The notes under the pieces: generated by a model
Database searches by the model: none
What the model was told of the DNA's origin: nothing
Seen by the model: the letters and a program-made list of their open reading frames with translations, nothing else
Made by a program: the position numbers and the translations under genes
Assembly: GCF_003946305.1 (NCBI RefSeq)
Contig: NZ_RHNS01000005.1
Coordinates: 115,588 to 179,587 of the forward strand
Direction: 5' to 3'
From: Lacticaseibacillus porcinae
GTDB lineage: Bacteria; Bacillota; Bacilli; Lactobacillales; Lactobacillaceae
DNA length: 64,000 nt
In this document: one piece after another, positions 16,395 to 26,751 of the stretch
Position numbering within the stretch: the stretch's first letter is position 1
Layout of the letters: every line of letters starts with the position of its first letter

Positions 16395-16969
16395 TATTTA
16401 TCCTTACCTTCCTCGTGATGTTCACGTAGTTGCTTTTGCAGTCGTGCTATGCCTCTCATTGATGACTGGTCAAGTACCTCATTAAACGCGCTTTGCGGCT
16501 GAGCGACAAGCAACACTCTTTCAACTTCCGAGGCAAATGTACTGAGTGCTTCATCAACAAACAAATAGTCGGGATAACGCAATAGAAAACCAAATGGATC
16601 TAAAAGATGCAATAATTCAACAACTTTAACATTCATAACCAATTCAATGGCAAAGCGTCTTATTCGCCTTTCATCAACTCCACGTCGTCGCATCTCATCG
16701 ATCAACGCCGTCCCCGCTTGCAACTGTTTGGTGACTAATAACACTTTCTCCCGCACAACGCCTGGATAACTGATCATCAATTCATGCGTCCGTTTGATTT
16801 TGTTAGCTTTAACGTCTTGTGCCCGGACATCAGTATTGCGTCGATAGGTGAACGTTGCGATCACTAAAGATACGCCTGCAATCAAGGGGCCCAACACGCC
16901 TAGCACTTCCTTGAGATCAGTCCACCAAGCTTCTCGGTTTAACTGTATCAGTGTCATGACTAGTTTCAT
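16394..16969 (-). CDS. Hypothetical single-span membrane protein
   Basis: A 191-residue protein starting at ATG 16969 after AAAGGAG (an upstream start has no ribosome site). Residues about 20-40 are a membrane segment (VLGVLGPLIAGVSLVIATFTY), followed by a long charged helical domain ending HHEEGKDK. No known family was identified. It forms a two-gene operon with the basic protein at 16107. Confidence 0.55.
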   Translation of the reverse strand: MKLVMTLIQLNREAWWTDLKEVLGVLGPLIAGVSLVIATFTYRRNTDVRAQDVKANKIKRTHELMISYPGVVREKVLLVTKQLQAGTALIDEMRRRGVDERRIRRFAIELVMNVKVVELLHLLDPFGFLLRYPDYLFVDEALSTFASEVERVLLVAQPQSAFNEVLDQSSMRGIARLQKQLREHHEEGKDK

Positions 16970-17075
16970 TTTACCAACTCCTTTGACGTCTGACAAATTC
17001 CCCCACACTTAATAAATACGCAAAAAGGAGCCCGCTCGATACTTTTGAAAAATATTTATTTTTCGATGACAATAT

Positions 17076-17110
17076 AAAAAGTCCTGCAATCGAAATAATT
17101 GCAGGACTTT
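17076..17110 (-). terminator. Terminator of cshA
   Basis: Stem AAAGTCCTGCAAT / ATTGCAGGACTTT; five T follow on the minus strand. Confidence 0.88.
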
Positions 17111-17122
17111 GGTTAAATTAAA

Positions 17123-18661
<1,539 letters not shown>

Positions 18662-18798
18662 ATGGTTTCCTCCTTGGATTGTGTAACACCTGATTTACAG
18701 AGCAATCCTGGAGTCTGCCTTGCAAATCTCGGTCACGTGACTGTTTTTTCTGAAAACAGCATCTTTAATATGCTAACACTAATTGAAAGAAAGTACAA
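18662..18798 (-). promoter_or_regulatory. cshA promoter and long 5' leader
   Basis: Minus strand TTGTAC (18798-18793), 17-bp spacer, TAGCAT (18775-18770). The leader of about 100 nt has a hairpin CTGTTTT / AAAAACAG. Long structured leaders are common for cold-inducible helicase genes; that role is an inference. Confidence 0.5.
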
Positions 18799-18916
18799 CC
18801 ACCCGCGCCGACTCTATTATGATTTCTCTTGAAAAGCTCTATCAGTCAAACGTTTCCCGGCAGCGTGAGCGTTAATTTTCTTTTCAAATTAGCCATACTA
18901 ATTGCCTTGCGGCACG

Positions 18917-19173
18917 AAAATCAGTGTGCTCCAACGATTTGGCGTCACTGCAGTGAATTGGACAAGTTGCCAGTGCGGCCGTCTGCAGAGATCAGCACAA
19001 ACCGCTGATGCTCTTTCGACTAAAAATTGAACCGAAGAAGATCACTCCGTTTCAATTTTTGCCGGTGAAATCTGCGCGAACCGCCACAAACCGGCGTTTC
19101 ACTTGATTTCACTCCCACAGGCAATTGTCCAATTCACCTCCGTTCTGCCAGATCATCTCCGCTCACAGATTTT
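18917..19173. repeat. Structured repeat family A, copy A2
   Basis: 257 bp, same length and order as A1. The stems have changed together: ATCAGC/GCTGAT where A1 has ATCGGC/GCCGAT, and AAATTGAACCGAAG/CTCCGTTTCAATTT where A1 has ATTTTGAACCAAAG/CTTTGTTTCAAAAT. It lies between cshA and murF, in a 635-bp gap with no gene; 18799-18916 shows nothing else I can name. Confidence 0.85.
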
Positions 19174-19208
19174 CTACGTTGTTTTGGTAGCTTACAAATC
19201 ACTGTAAC

Positions 19209-19252
19209 GGAGCTCACCTGATAGCGGCATGAAACACTGACGATGCCAGACA
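19209..19252. repeat. Short repeat D, copy 2
   Basis: CACCTGATAGCGGCATGAAA and onward to CCAGACAG, nearly identical to 13677-13724. Confidence 0.55.
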
Positions 19253-19256
19253 GCAG

Positions 19257-19290
19257 TAAAAAAAGATCCAGACAAAATTGTCTGAATCTC
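19257..19290 (-). terminator. Terminator of murF
   Basis: Minus-strand stem AGATTCAGACAA / TGTCTGGATCT followed by seven T. Confidence 0.85.
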
Positions 19291-19296
19291 TCTTAA

Positions 19297-20685
19297 TTAT
19301 CCGCGGTCGCCATCAAGCAGCGCGGCGAGGACATTTTCCAAATGTAAACCATGGCTGGCTTTTAACAACACCATGTCTTGGTAAGACACATCTTCTTGCA
19401 AGGCATTGATCAAAGCTTGTTGATCGCCTTTTTTGAAGTAGTGCAACGCGCCGGCGGGGTAGCGTTTTGCCAACGCATCACGCAAGGTGACAATTTCATC
19501 CCCGTATAAGTAGACTTCAGATACTTTATCTGGGTCAAGCGCTGGTGCCACTGAAGCATGTAAGTCACCAGAAGCCTCGCCAAGTTCCAACATATCGCCT
19601 AACACCGCAATGCGGCGACCAGCACAAGGAAAATCAGAGAAGTCGTGCAAAACGGCCTTCATCGCTGTGGGATTAGCGTTATAGACATCACTTAAAATTG
19701 ATTCCCCAGCATCACCTTTCAACCATTGGGTCCGGTTGGCGGTAATGTCAAAGTGACTCAATGCGGATTGAATGGATTCAGGCTTCACATGGAAACGTCG
19801 GCCGACGAGGATCGCTGCCAAGGCGTTAGACACATTGTATTCCCCCATCACTGGGATGGTGAAGTGCAAGTCTGGCCACTTGGATAAATCAAATTCGGTG
19901 TGATCTTCAAAAGCTTGAATGTTGCGGGCGTATAAATTGTTATCTGGGTCTAAGCCAAAGGTTTTGCTTTGTTGCTCGACGGCTTCGGCGCGTTCACGCA
20001 ACAATGGTTCGTCGCCATTGTAAATAAATAAGCCATCTTCTTTTAACCCCGATACAATTTCCATTTTGGCATCGGCGATTTTATCGCGAGTCTTGAAGAA
20101 TTCGATATGGGCTTCGCCGATCATGGTGATCACGGCGACATCAGGTTCTGCTAAACCACTTAACGCCGTCAATTGACCAGGACGATCCATCCCCATTTCC
20201 ACCACTAAGACTTCGGTGTTGGTGTCCATCGATAAAATAGTAAACGGCACACCGATTTCATTGTTGAAGTTGGCTGGGGTTTTCACCACATGATATTGGG
20301 TACTTAAAATCGCTGCCGTCATATCTTTCGTCGTGGTTTTACCATTAGAGCCAGTGATGGCTACGACTTTAGGATTGACCTTCATCAATAAATAATAGCT
20401 GGCGAGTTTTTGCAAAGCTTTCAACGGATCAGATACCACCAACTGTGGGATCGTCGTCGTGATCGGGGTTTTACTGTCAGCGATAAACGTCGCTGCGGCA
20501 CCATGTTCAGCTGCCGACGCCAAAAAATCATGACCATCGCGCTCACCGGCAAGGGGCACAAATAAATCACCTGGTTTTAACTGACGGCTATCAAAAGCCA
20601 CGCCGGTGATCGTCGGGCAGTCCCCTTCTGCCAATGGACAATCTGCGCCAACGACGCGAGCGATTTCGGATAACTTCATTTTCAT
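19297..20685 (-). CDS. murF: UDP-MurNAc-tripeptide:D-Ala-D-Ala ligase
   Basis: A 462-residue Mur ligase: N-terminal substrate domain with FDSRQLKPGDLFVPLAGERDGHDF, ATP loop VAITGSNGKTTTKD near residue 110, the Mur-ligase motif EYNVSNALAA, and SDVYNANPTAMKAVL of MurF. It adds D-Ala-D-Ala (or D-Ala-D-Lac) to the UDP-muramyl tripeptide, the last cytoplasmic step before lipid I. Alr in the same window supplies D-alanine. AGGAG precedes the ATG. Confidence 0.96.
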   Translation of the reverse strand: MKMKLSEIARVVGADCPLAEGDCPTITGVAFDSRQLKPGDLFVPLAGERDGHDFLASAAEHGAAATFIADSKTPITTTIPQLVVSDPLKALQKLASYYLLMKVNPKVVAITGSNGKTTTKDMTAAILSTQYHVVKTPANFNNEIGVPFTILSMDTNTEVLVVEMGMDRPGQLTALSGLAEPDVAVITMIGEAHIEFFKTRDKIADAKMEIVSGLKEDGLFIYNGDEPLLRERAEAVEQQSKTFGLDPDNNLYARNIQAFEDHTEFDLSKWPDLHFTIPVMGEYNVSNALAAILVGRRFHVKPESIQSALSHFDITANRTQWLKGDAGESILSDVYNANPTAMKAVLHDFSDFPCAGRRIAVLGDMLELGEASGDLHASVAPALDPDKVSEVYLYGDEIVTLRDALAKRYPAGALHYFKKGDQQALINALQEDVSYQDMVLLKASHGLHLENVLAALLDGDRG

Positions 20686-20710
20686 TGTGAATGAACTCCT
20701 TACACATTAA

Positions 20711-20780
20711 CGCGTTGCTCCAATGATGCGAGCAACGCTATTGCGTGACTATTGTAGCGCAAGCTATCCCTAGTTGCCAA
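20711..20780 (-). promoter_or_regulatory. murF promoter and 5' UTR hairpin
   Basis: Minus strand TTGGCA (20780-20775), 18-bp spacer, TACAAT (20756-20751). The short leader holds a strong hairpin GCGTTGCTC / GAGCAACGC (20738-20712) without a T-run, so it is not a terminator; it may affect mRNA stability or start access. Confidence 0.6.
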
Positions 20781-21521
20781 TTATTTCATTTCCAAGCGCC
20801 AGGCGTCGGCTTTGCGATCAAGCACTAACGCCCCGATTTGCGTCGCCGCTTCAAGGTCTGCTGGTTGATCAGGAACAAAGCGATCTGCTAATAGCCACAA
20901 TGGCACCCGCACGAAATCACGACTGAAGATGCCACCAGAAAAATCAAACAACACGCCATCTTCTAAACTCGGCAGCAAGTCGCTTAAAACAGATTCTGGT
21001 ACCGGCTTGAAATGCTGTTGCCGCAACCTTAACCAAAACGGTTGATCATTCGCCGCCCAACGCAAATGTTTGACCAATGCTTCTGCTAACGTATTGGAGA
21101 AAAAGCTCACTTGGCGGCAATACATGGTGACCATATCATTGCGCAGTGGCAAAAACACCAGATTATTTTGCAACTTGTAATAAAATGGTGGTTGAATATG
21201 CGTTTTGGCATGACCTAAGTATAAAAGCTCGGCAATTTCAGTCGGCATCAACTCGCGCAAATAAGTGCCATGTTGATAATCCAGCCAAGAACGATTCCGC
21301 GCATCTTTGCCTCGTAAGAAGGTGGCCACTTGTTCCTCACCGGAAATTTCGTTAAAGCCGGTGTGCGGATCGATGAACTCGTCTTCGTCAATGGGCGGCA
21401 ACAACAACAAATGCCGAATCGGCTTTGGTGTCGCCTTTAACACATCACTCGCTGAAATGCCCGCAGTCAAAAACATATGAGCAAGCGGCTCGTAATGGAC
21501 ATAGATCACAGAATTGCGCAC
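20781..21521 (-). CDS. Hypothetical protein, 246 residues
   Basis: Not recognised. Soluble, Leu/Pro-rich, without signal or membrane segments. It opens SVIYVHYEPLAHMFLTAGIS and has IRHLLLLPPIDEDEFIDPHTG near residue 35. The start is GTG 21521, five bases after AGGAGGT. It stands next to murF but murF has its own promoter. Confidence 0.6.
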   Translation of the reverse strand: MRNSVIYVHYEPLAHMFLTAGISASDVLKATPKPIRHLLLLPPIDEDEFIDPHTGFNEISGEEQVATFLRGKDARNRSWLDYQHGTYLRELMPTEIAELLYLGHAKTHIQPPFYYKLQNNLVFLPLRNDMVTMYCRQVSFFSNTLAEALVKHLRWAANDQPFWLRLRQQHFKPVPESVLSDLLPSLEDGVLFDFSGGIFSRDFVRVPLWLLADRFVPDQPADLEAATQIGALVLDRKADAWRLEMK

Positions 21522-21633
21522 GATGGACCTCCTATATTAACAGTCACGATTATACTTCAAAATGAGCCGTTGTGCTCAAAGTTTGGTATGCTGAAACAAA
21601 AGAAATTTTTTTCTACCATAGAAAGGACAATTT

Positions 21634-22239
21634 ATGATTGCTTGGCCATTACCTTCGCCTGAACCTGCTGGATTAACGATCTCGCGCACTGCCCCACTGC
21701 CTGAATCTTATTGGCAAGCCGTTGCAACAGGTCGTTGGCCGCATGAATACTGGCTTCATACTGATGAACCCACTAGCGATGCGATCGATGGCGTGGCGAT
21801 CCATGCAATCGCGACCCCAGGACCTCAGGTGAAGCTTGTAGGATTGCCAGATTCTTGGTGGCCGATCGCCCAAGATGGCGACCAGATCTTTGCGGTTGCA
21901 GCTGACGGCGCGATTTATTATCGCGATTTAGAAGTTGATCAACAGTTGCAAGTCGGCAACAGCTGGGACGACTTTGCAGCTAAGTTGCAATGGCGAAAGC
22001 CACTGTTAACCGCACCATTCAGTCCCCAAGTCTTGGCACATGCCTTGTTAGTTGCCGATGCCAACAGCTTGCCGCCGCTATTTGAAATTCTACGCGAACA
22101 AGGCAACTGGTCCCTTTACACCCAATGGTTAGTGGCGTTAAAGCCTAAATTTTCTGAGGTGGTTGGTGAAGAAATCAACTTTGCGCGAGACTTTTTGCCA
22201 TTATCTGCGTTGCAAAAACATACCTTAAATACGATATAA
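21634..22239 (+). CDS. Hypothetical protein with SUKH/SMI1-KNR4-like features
   Basis: A 201-residue soluble protein. The pattern PLPESYWQAVATGRWP, then DSWWPIAQDGDQIFAVAADG, IYYRD and NSWDDFAAKL resembles the SUKH (SMI1/KNR4) domain, where a 'loss of detail then display' strand pair precedes an F-x-x-F/L helix. SUKH proteins are often immunity proteins to nuclease toxins, but many housekeeping members exist and no toxin gene is adjacent, so the role is open. AAAGGA precedes the ATG. Confidence 0.55.
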   Translation: MIAWPLPSPEPAGLTISRTAPLPESYWQAVATGRWPHEYWLHTDEPTSDAIDGVAIHAIATPGPQVKLVGLPDSWWPIAQDGDQIFAVAADGAIYYRDLEVDQQLQVGNSWDDFAAKLQWRKPLLTAPFSPQVLAHALLVADANSLPPLFEILREQGNWSLYTQWLVALKPKFSEVVGEEINFARDFLPLSALQKHTLNTI

Positions 22240-22240
22240 C

Positions 22241-22269
22241 AAAAGTCGCCGATCGCAGGCGACTTTTTT
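22241..22269. terminator. Bidirectional terminator
   Basis: Stem AAAGTCGCC / GGCGACTTT with 7-nt loop; six T on the plus strand and four on the minus. Confidence 0.88.
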
Positions 22270-22921
22270 ATTTGGTGAACATAAAGGTTTCTAGCCACTT
22301 GCGATCGCGGCTGACACCAAAGTAGCACCATACCCCCAACGCTAGCGACCCTAAGAAATCCGCTAACAGATCACCCATGGTATCCATTAACGCCAAGCGG
22401 CCGACCAAACCAACACCGTGAGCCATGGTCCGCTGCATGTTTAACCCTAGCAACCCATCGCCGGTGAATTCGTAAAATTCCCACAACACACCACACATGG
22501 TCCCAAAGGCTACCGCAACGATCGCTAGAAGCAACGGTTTGGTGGTTTGGAGCTGTTGTTTTGGCGTCAACGCACCAAAAATCGCCAACCCTAACCCTGC
22601 CAACATCGACGCAGAGAATAAATGCAAGAATTTATCCCAATAAGGAATGTTATAAAATTGCATCCCGGTTCCTAGCAAAACGGCCCCTAAAATAAAAGCT
22701 TCCCAAATCACTAACAACAGCAACGGGAACTTAAAGTGACGCCAATTGCCGATCAAGCCAGGTGCGATCGCTAAGATGATCCCAAACACCACTTGACCTA
22801 ATAACATCGCTTGACCAGGATAAATCGCATGCCCCATGGCCAATGCGATCCCGCAAACGATCAAATAGATCACCGCGCCGATCACATTAACAACCAATAA
22901 CCCGCGATATAACTTTTGCAT
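22268..22921 (-). CDS. Multi-span membrane protein, DUF2238/YjdF-like
   Basis: A 217-residue protein with about six membrane segments. It has the DUF2238 pattern of buried charged residues: WDKFLHLFSASMLAG, GVLWEFYEFTGDGLLG and LMDTMGDLLADFLGSLALG. The biochemical function of the family is unknown. GGAGGT precedes the ATG. Confidence 0.72.
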   Translation of the reverse strand: MQKLYRGLLVVNVIGAVIYLIVCGIALAMGHAIYPGQAMLLGQVVFGIILAIAPGLIGNWRHFKFPLLLLVIWEAFILGAVLLGTGMQFYNIPYWDKFLHLFSASMLAGLGLAIFGALTPKQQLQTTKPLLLAIVAVAFGTMCGVLWEFYEFTGDGLLGLNMQRTMAHGVGLVGRLALMDTMGDLLADFLGSLALGVWCYFGVSRDRKWLETFMFTK

Positions 22922-22989
22922 CAGTCCACCTCCATATATGAGTTAAGTCTAACGACTCCCGACTGAGGTTGCAAGGGACTGGAGACTGA

Positions 22990-23280
22990 GAGGCATGAAC
23001 AATGAAATGACGTCGAGTGCTTCAAAGCAACGCATCTACGAATAGCTACGGTTGAGCAAGTGCTAGGCAGCGTCGCGCTTTTTCAAGCAACGGCGACACA
23101 GATAGCTACGACGTCGAGGTATTTAAAGCAACGTCATCACGGATAGCGACATGGGCAGCGTCGTGGTTTTCAAAACAACGGCGACACAGATAGCTACGCT
23201 TAAGACATTGAGCCAAGACCGGACTCAACGCCTTAAGCTAGGCTACCTGGTCGCCTAAAACCGTTCTGAAAACCACTGGG
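22990..23280. repeat. Family C repeat cluster C1
   Basis: The complete copy is 23160-23280: arms GTGGTTTTCA / TGAAAACCAC, then CAACGGCGACACAGATAGCTA and GGCTACCTGGTCGCC, with the inner hairpin CTTAAG..TTGAG / CTCAA..CTTAAG. Before it, from about 23011, the 5'-arm motif (CGTCG...CAAAGCAACG...GATAGCTACG) recurs about three more times without 3' partners, as if formed by unequal duplication. No gene is present between 22922 and 23540. Confidence 0.75.
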
Positions 23281-23283
23281 CAC

Positions 23284-23457
23284 AAAAAAACCGCCATTGC
23301 TGACGGAAAAGTTTGGGGGAACTTTTTTGGGAGTGTAAGTTAATGTGTAAGCATAAGGCTGACTACCGTTGCCTTACTATGGTTCTAATTATAAACAGTT
23401 ATATAACTAAAATTATCCAAGATTAATAAAAATCCTTTATTGGTTTTGAACTGGGAA
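23284..23457 (-). ncRNA. Candidate small RNA with terminator, low confidence
   Basis: A minus-strand terminator (CCGTC / GGCGG stem, seven T) lies at 23306-23284, and a TATAAT at 23469-23464 could start a transcript of about 175 nt containing a TAAGGC / GCCTTA hairpin. No clear -35 exists; it could equally be the 3' UTR end of usp. Confidence 0.25.
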
Positions 23458-23541
23458 TTAGCCATTATAGTAGGCGTAGTACCCATTATTTACCCATTAA
23501 TTGTACGGTTACATCACGTTTTTCAATAACAACTATACTTT

Positions 23542-24000
23542 TTAGTAACCCCCGACAGCCACATCTTGGTCATCATTGATCACCAAGACATTGACCGGGC
23601 TTTCGCGCACCACATATGCTGTGGTCGAACCGGTTAAGAAACGTTCGATCGCATTGGTGCCAGATTTCCCGATCACGATCAAATCACAACCATAATCTTT
23701 AGGGGCAGCTTTTGCGATCGTGGCTTTGGGATTGCCTTCCATTACCACCACTTGCACCTTCAGGCCTTGGGCTTTCACTTTTTCTGCGGCATGATCTAAC
23801 ATCCCTGTTGCCACATCTGCCAGTTGATGATACACATCATAGTAATTCACATCGCGGGCATAAGTGGCATAGTGATCTGAATCTACCACGTTTAACAAAA
23901 CGATTTCTGCATGGGTCAATTTGGCGAGTTCTTCAGCTTTCGATAAGGCGACATAAGCGTTGTGTGAACCATCAAGCGGCACTAAGATCCGATCAAACAT
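23542..24000 (-). CDS. Universal stress protein, UspA family
   Basis: A 152-residue single-domain UspA with RILVPLDGSHNA at the start and the ATP-binding motif LIVIGKSGTNAIERFLTGST (G-2x-G-9x-G-S/T). Such proteins are induced by starvation or acid stress and bind ATP; no specific partner is known. AGGAGG precedes the ATG. Confidence 0.93.
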   Translation of the reverse strand: MFDRILVPLDGSHNAYVALSKAEELAKLTHAEIVLLNVVDSDHYATYARDVNYYDVYHQLADVATGMLDHAAEKVKAQGLKVQVVVMEGNPKATIAKAAPKDYGCDLIVIGKSGTNAIERFLTGSTTAYVVRESPVNVLVINDDQDVAVGGY

Positions 24001-24033
24001 TTTGCATTCCTCCTTTGGTGTGTTCCTACTCTT

Positions 24034-24063
24034 ATCATAACAAGTTCAAGTGCGCGGTACCAA
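24034..24063 (-). promoter_or_regulatory. Promoter of usp
   Basis: Minus strand TTGGTA, 18-bp spacer, TATGAT, ending 33 bp before the ATG. Confidence 0.6.
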
Positions 24064-24072
24064 TTTGACCTT

Positions 24073-24100
24073 TTAAAAAAGCCCACCAATTGGCAGGCTT
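24073..24100 (-). terminator. Terminator after pstS-small ORF
   Basis: Minus-strand stem AAGCCTGCC / GGTGGGCTT with AATT loop and six T. Confidence 0.8.
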
Positions 24101-24106
24101 ATCTTC

Positions 24107-24205
24107 TTAGTGATGTTTCACTGCAATCAGTCGGCTTGCGCGATCGCTCATCGCCCAGTAAGTGAGCAAATGTGCCGCGATGCCGAATAGGATCAACTTT
24201 ACCAT
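24107..24205 (-). CDS. Putative 32-residue membrane peptide after pstS
   Basis: The frame reads MVKLILFGIAAHLLTYWAMS and ends in a basic, His-containing tail; one membrane span is likely. It begins 13 bp after the pstS stop and ends just before a terminator, which fits a short last gene of the operon. Against it, GAGAGG touches the ATG, a poor ribosome-site distance. Confidence 0.4.
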   Translation of the reverse strand: MVKLILFGIAAHLLTYWAMSDRASRLIAVKHH

Positions 24206-24217
24206 CCTCTCACCAGC

Positions 24218-25105
24218 TTACAAAGGCGACACTTTATTGTTGGCATCTTTGGTCACTTTCATCGACTGAATGGAAATATAGCCGAGTTTGGTGACTAAGC
24301 TTTTCTGTACAGCACTAGAATTCATGAAATCTAAGAAAGCTTTGGTCCCAGCATCTGGTGTGCCTTTGGTGTACATGTGCTCATATGACCAGATCTTCCA
24401 TTTATCTGTTTGAACATTAGCAGCAGTTGGTTTTACCCCATCGACTGATAATGCCGGCACGTCAGCTTTCACATATGAAAACGCCAAATAGCTGATCGCA
24501 CCAGGCGTGCCAGCAACGATTTTTTGCACGGTGCCGTTAGAATCTTGTTCTTGGGTGGTCATTGCCTTTTGGCCGTTCATCACTGCCGCTTCAAAAGTCG
24601 CGCGGGTACCAGAACCTGCAGCGCGGTTAACCACGGTGATTTTCTCATTTTTGCCGCCGAGCGTTTGCCAATTCGTGATCTTCCCAGTAAAAATGTCGCG
24701 TAATTGCGCCATCGACACATTGGTGACGCCAACGTCTTGATTTACCACTGGCGCCATCCCCACGACGGCAACTTGATGGTCCTTCAATTTCGTGGCATCA
24801 AGGCCTGCTTCTTGTTCAGCAAAAATATCGGAATTGCCGATCGTCACTGACCCTTGCGCCACTTGCGACAAGCCAGTGCCAGAACCGCCGCCTTGCACAG
24901 TGATCTTCGCACTTGGATGATCAGTGGTATACAGTTGGGCGGCTTGTTCCACTAATGGTTGCAACGCTGTCGACCCGACGGCAACCACTTTAGTCGTCGC
25001 CGTGGTGCTGGAGCTGGTGGTTGTCGAAGCAGTCGTTTTACCACAAGCGACGAGGACCCCGACCACCAGTAGTAATATCACGCCTAACCATGATTTTCGT
25101 TTCAT
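24218..25105 (-). CDS. pstS: Phosphate ABC transporter substrate-binding lipoprotein
   Basis: A 295-residue PstS-family protein: lipobox VGVLVACGK near residue 21, a Thr/Ser linker, then VGSTALQPLVEQAA, TVQGGGSGTGLSQVAQG, FTGKITNW and NRAAGSGTRATFE, the phosphate-binding loops of the family. It captures phosphate outside the membrane for a PstCAB permease. Those permease genes are not here, so this is an orphan copy, possibly a second binding protein. GGAGTG precedes the ATG. Confidence 0.88.
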   Translation of the reverse strand: MKRKSWLGVILLLVVGVLVACGKTTASTTTSSSTTATTKVVAVGSTALQPLVEQAAQLYTTDHPSAKITVQGGGSGTGLSQVAQGSVTIGNSDIFAEQEAGLDATKLKDHQVAVVGMAPVVNQDVGVTNVSMAQLRDIFTGKITNWQTLGGKNEKITVVNRAAGSGTRATFEAAVMNGQKAMTTQEQDSNGTVQKIVAGTPGAISYLAFSYVKADVPALSVDGVKPTAANVQTDKWKIWSYEHMYTKGTPDAGTKAFLDFMNSSAVQKSLVTKLGYISIQSMKVTKDANNKVSPL

Positions 25106-25215
25106 CAGTCATTCACTCCTTTGAGGTTTTCCTTTCAAAAACACCTTCAGCATAAGGAGTTTTTGTAAAAATCAACCCTCAAGGTCGTAAATCTTTTGTC
25201 GCGATCGCGTAAATC

Positions 25216-25252
25216 CCAATACAAAACCCGCTGCAGTTGATTTCGACGGGTT
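25216..25252. terminator. Possible terminator between the aldo/keto reductase and pstS
   Basis: AAACCCG and CGGGTTT at the two ends of a 37-bp segment can pair with an inner imperfect stem. T-rich flanks are weak, so it is a tentative terminator for the AKR gene. Confidence 0.35.
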
Positions 25253-25258
25253 TGGCAA

Positions 25259-26236
25259 TTACCAGAGATAATGCACTGGATTTTTGATTTTTTCATCATA
25301 AACGGCTTTGACGATTTGCATTTGGTCGTCAGTCAATGCCGGCAGATCTGATGCACTGGTGTTGCGCTCGATTTGATTAGGATTAGACGCACCTGGGATC
25401 ACTGCAGAAACAGCGTCATACATTAAAATATACCGTAGCGCATCCCCAGCTAAGTTCTCAGTGCCGAGGCGTTGTTTCAATTCATCCGCGGCTTGGACTC
25501 CAGTTAAAAAGTCCACGCCTGAGAAAGTTTCCCCTTTATCAAACAATTCGCCGTTGCGATTATTGGTGCGCTGATCCGTTGGTGCAAAGGTGGTGTCAGC
25601 TGTCATTTTACCAGATAACAGCCCTGACGCTAATGGCACGCGCGCTAAAATGCCGACATGGTGTTGCTTGGCCAAATCAAAGAACACTTCAGCAGGACGC
25701 AAGCGGAACATATTGAAAATAATCTCCACAGCCGAGATATCGTAATCTAACGCTTTGATGGCTTCTTCCACTCGTTGAACCGATACCCCGTAATTTAAGA
25801 TCTTGCCTTCGCGCTTTAAGTCATCTAATGCCGCAAAAATCGACGGATCATAATAAGCATCTGTTGGTGGACAGTGCAACAACACACAATCCAAGGCCGA
25901 TACCCGCATGTTCTTCAACGAGTCATCAACATATTTCCGCAAATGTTCGGCATTGAAGTGTTCGATCGAATAAGGGGTTTCTTTGTGGCCGATTTTCGTG
26001 GTGAAGTGCACATCTGGATGTTCACGGACGAAAGCGCCGACCGCTTTTTCACTTTCGCCACCTTGATAGCCATCGGCGGTATCAAAGAAGTTGACGCCGT
26101 GATCATAAGCGGCTTGTAAGGTGTCTTGCGCGTCTTTTAAGTTGTATGGCGCGCCCCACTTGCCGCCGAGTTGCCAAGTGCCAAGCGATACTTCCGAGAT
26201 CTTAAAACCAGTTTTACCAAATTCGCGATATTTCAT
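25259..26236 (-). CDS. Aldo/keto reductase, YajO/PhdI-like group
   Basis: A 325-residue AKR: MKYREFGKTGFKISEVSLGTW, catalytic Asp and Tyr in FFDTADGYQGG, Lys in HFTTKIGHKE, His in CVLLHCPPTD, and the cofactor loop AVIPGASNPNQIERN. The ATG at 26236 follows GGAGGC; the upstream frame starts at the ribosome site itself. It is divergent from an HxlR regulator, which probably controls it in response to an electrophile or quinone. Confidence 0.9.
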   Translation of the reverse strand: MKYREFGKTGFKISEVSLGTWQLGGKWGAPYNLKDAQDTLQAAYDHGVNFFDTADGYQGGESEKAVGAFVREHPDVHFTTKIGHKETPYSIEHFNAEHLRKYVDDSLKNMRVSALDCVLLHCPPTDAYYDPSIFAALDDLKREGKILNYGVSVQRVEEAIKALDYDISAVEIIFNMFRLRPAEVFFDLAKQHHVGILARVPLASGLLSGKMTADTTFAPTDQRTNNRNGELFDKGETFSGVDFLTGVQAADELKQRLGTENLAGDALRYILMYDAVSAVIPGASNPNQIERNTSASDLPALTDDQMQIVKAVYDEKIKNPVHYLW

Positions 26237-26331
26237 AACAGCCTCCAAATTTGAAACTTGACGGTATCTATTTTATACTTGGGGCTCTAAAGATACTAGC
26301 ACGCACTATTTTGTGCCTGAAAGGATTCACG
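26237..26331. promoter_or_regulatory. Divergent control region between AKR and HxlR genes
   Basis: The half-sites GTATCT (from 26267) and AGATAC (from 26291) form an inverted pair around TATACT/TATAAA-like -10 elements. HxlR-family proteins bind such inverted sites; assignment to this regulator is inference. Confidence 0.4.
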
Positions 26332-26751
26332 ATGACTGATATTGTCCGCAAAGACGCCCTCACCCGCCTTGAAAATGGTGATTTCTCTTGTGCCAAAGAA
26401 TTAACTTTAGCCATGTTTTCTGGTAAATGGAAACTGATCTTATTGTGTCACTTAGATGAACACGGCGCTTATCGCTTTAATGAATTACGACGCTTGCTTC
26501 CTACCATTACCCATAAAGTGTTGACCAACCAACTGCGCGAACTCGAACAAGATGGCTTGATCACCCGCAACGTTGCCCCTGACGGTCAAAATAAAGTCAG
26601 CTATGCGATCACGCCGCTTGGGCATTCGTTGATGCCGATCATCGATGCCATGTGCAAATGGGGGGATGCGCGGATCGCAGAACTCCAAGTTGAACCGAAA
26701 TTTACTGCTGATGAAACCATTGTGCCAAAGGAGGCGTCCCATGCTTTATAA
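26332..26751 (+). CDS. HxlR-family transcriptional regulator
   Basis: A 139-residue winged-helix protein with the family core CAKELTLAMFSGKWKLILL and FNELRRLLPTITHKVLTNQL followed by LEQDGLITR. HxlR/YodB-type regulators often sense thiol-reactive compounds through a Cys; Cys15-region FSCAKEL is in the expected place. The start is the ATG after AAAGGA at 26332. The stop overlaps the next gene by 11 bp. Confidence 0.9.
   Translation: MTDIVRKDALTRLENGDFSCAKELTLAMFSGKWKLILLCHLDEHGAYRFNELRRLLPTITHKVLTNQLRELEQDGLITRNVAPDGQNKVSYAITPLGHSLMPIIDAMCKWGDARIAELQVEPKFTADETIVPKEASHAL

Noticed and set aside
23284..24000. Lacto-usp type RNA upstream of usp
   Set aside because: The usp 5' UTR is only about 30 nt here; the structured segment lies downstream of the gene.
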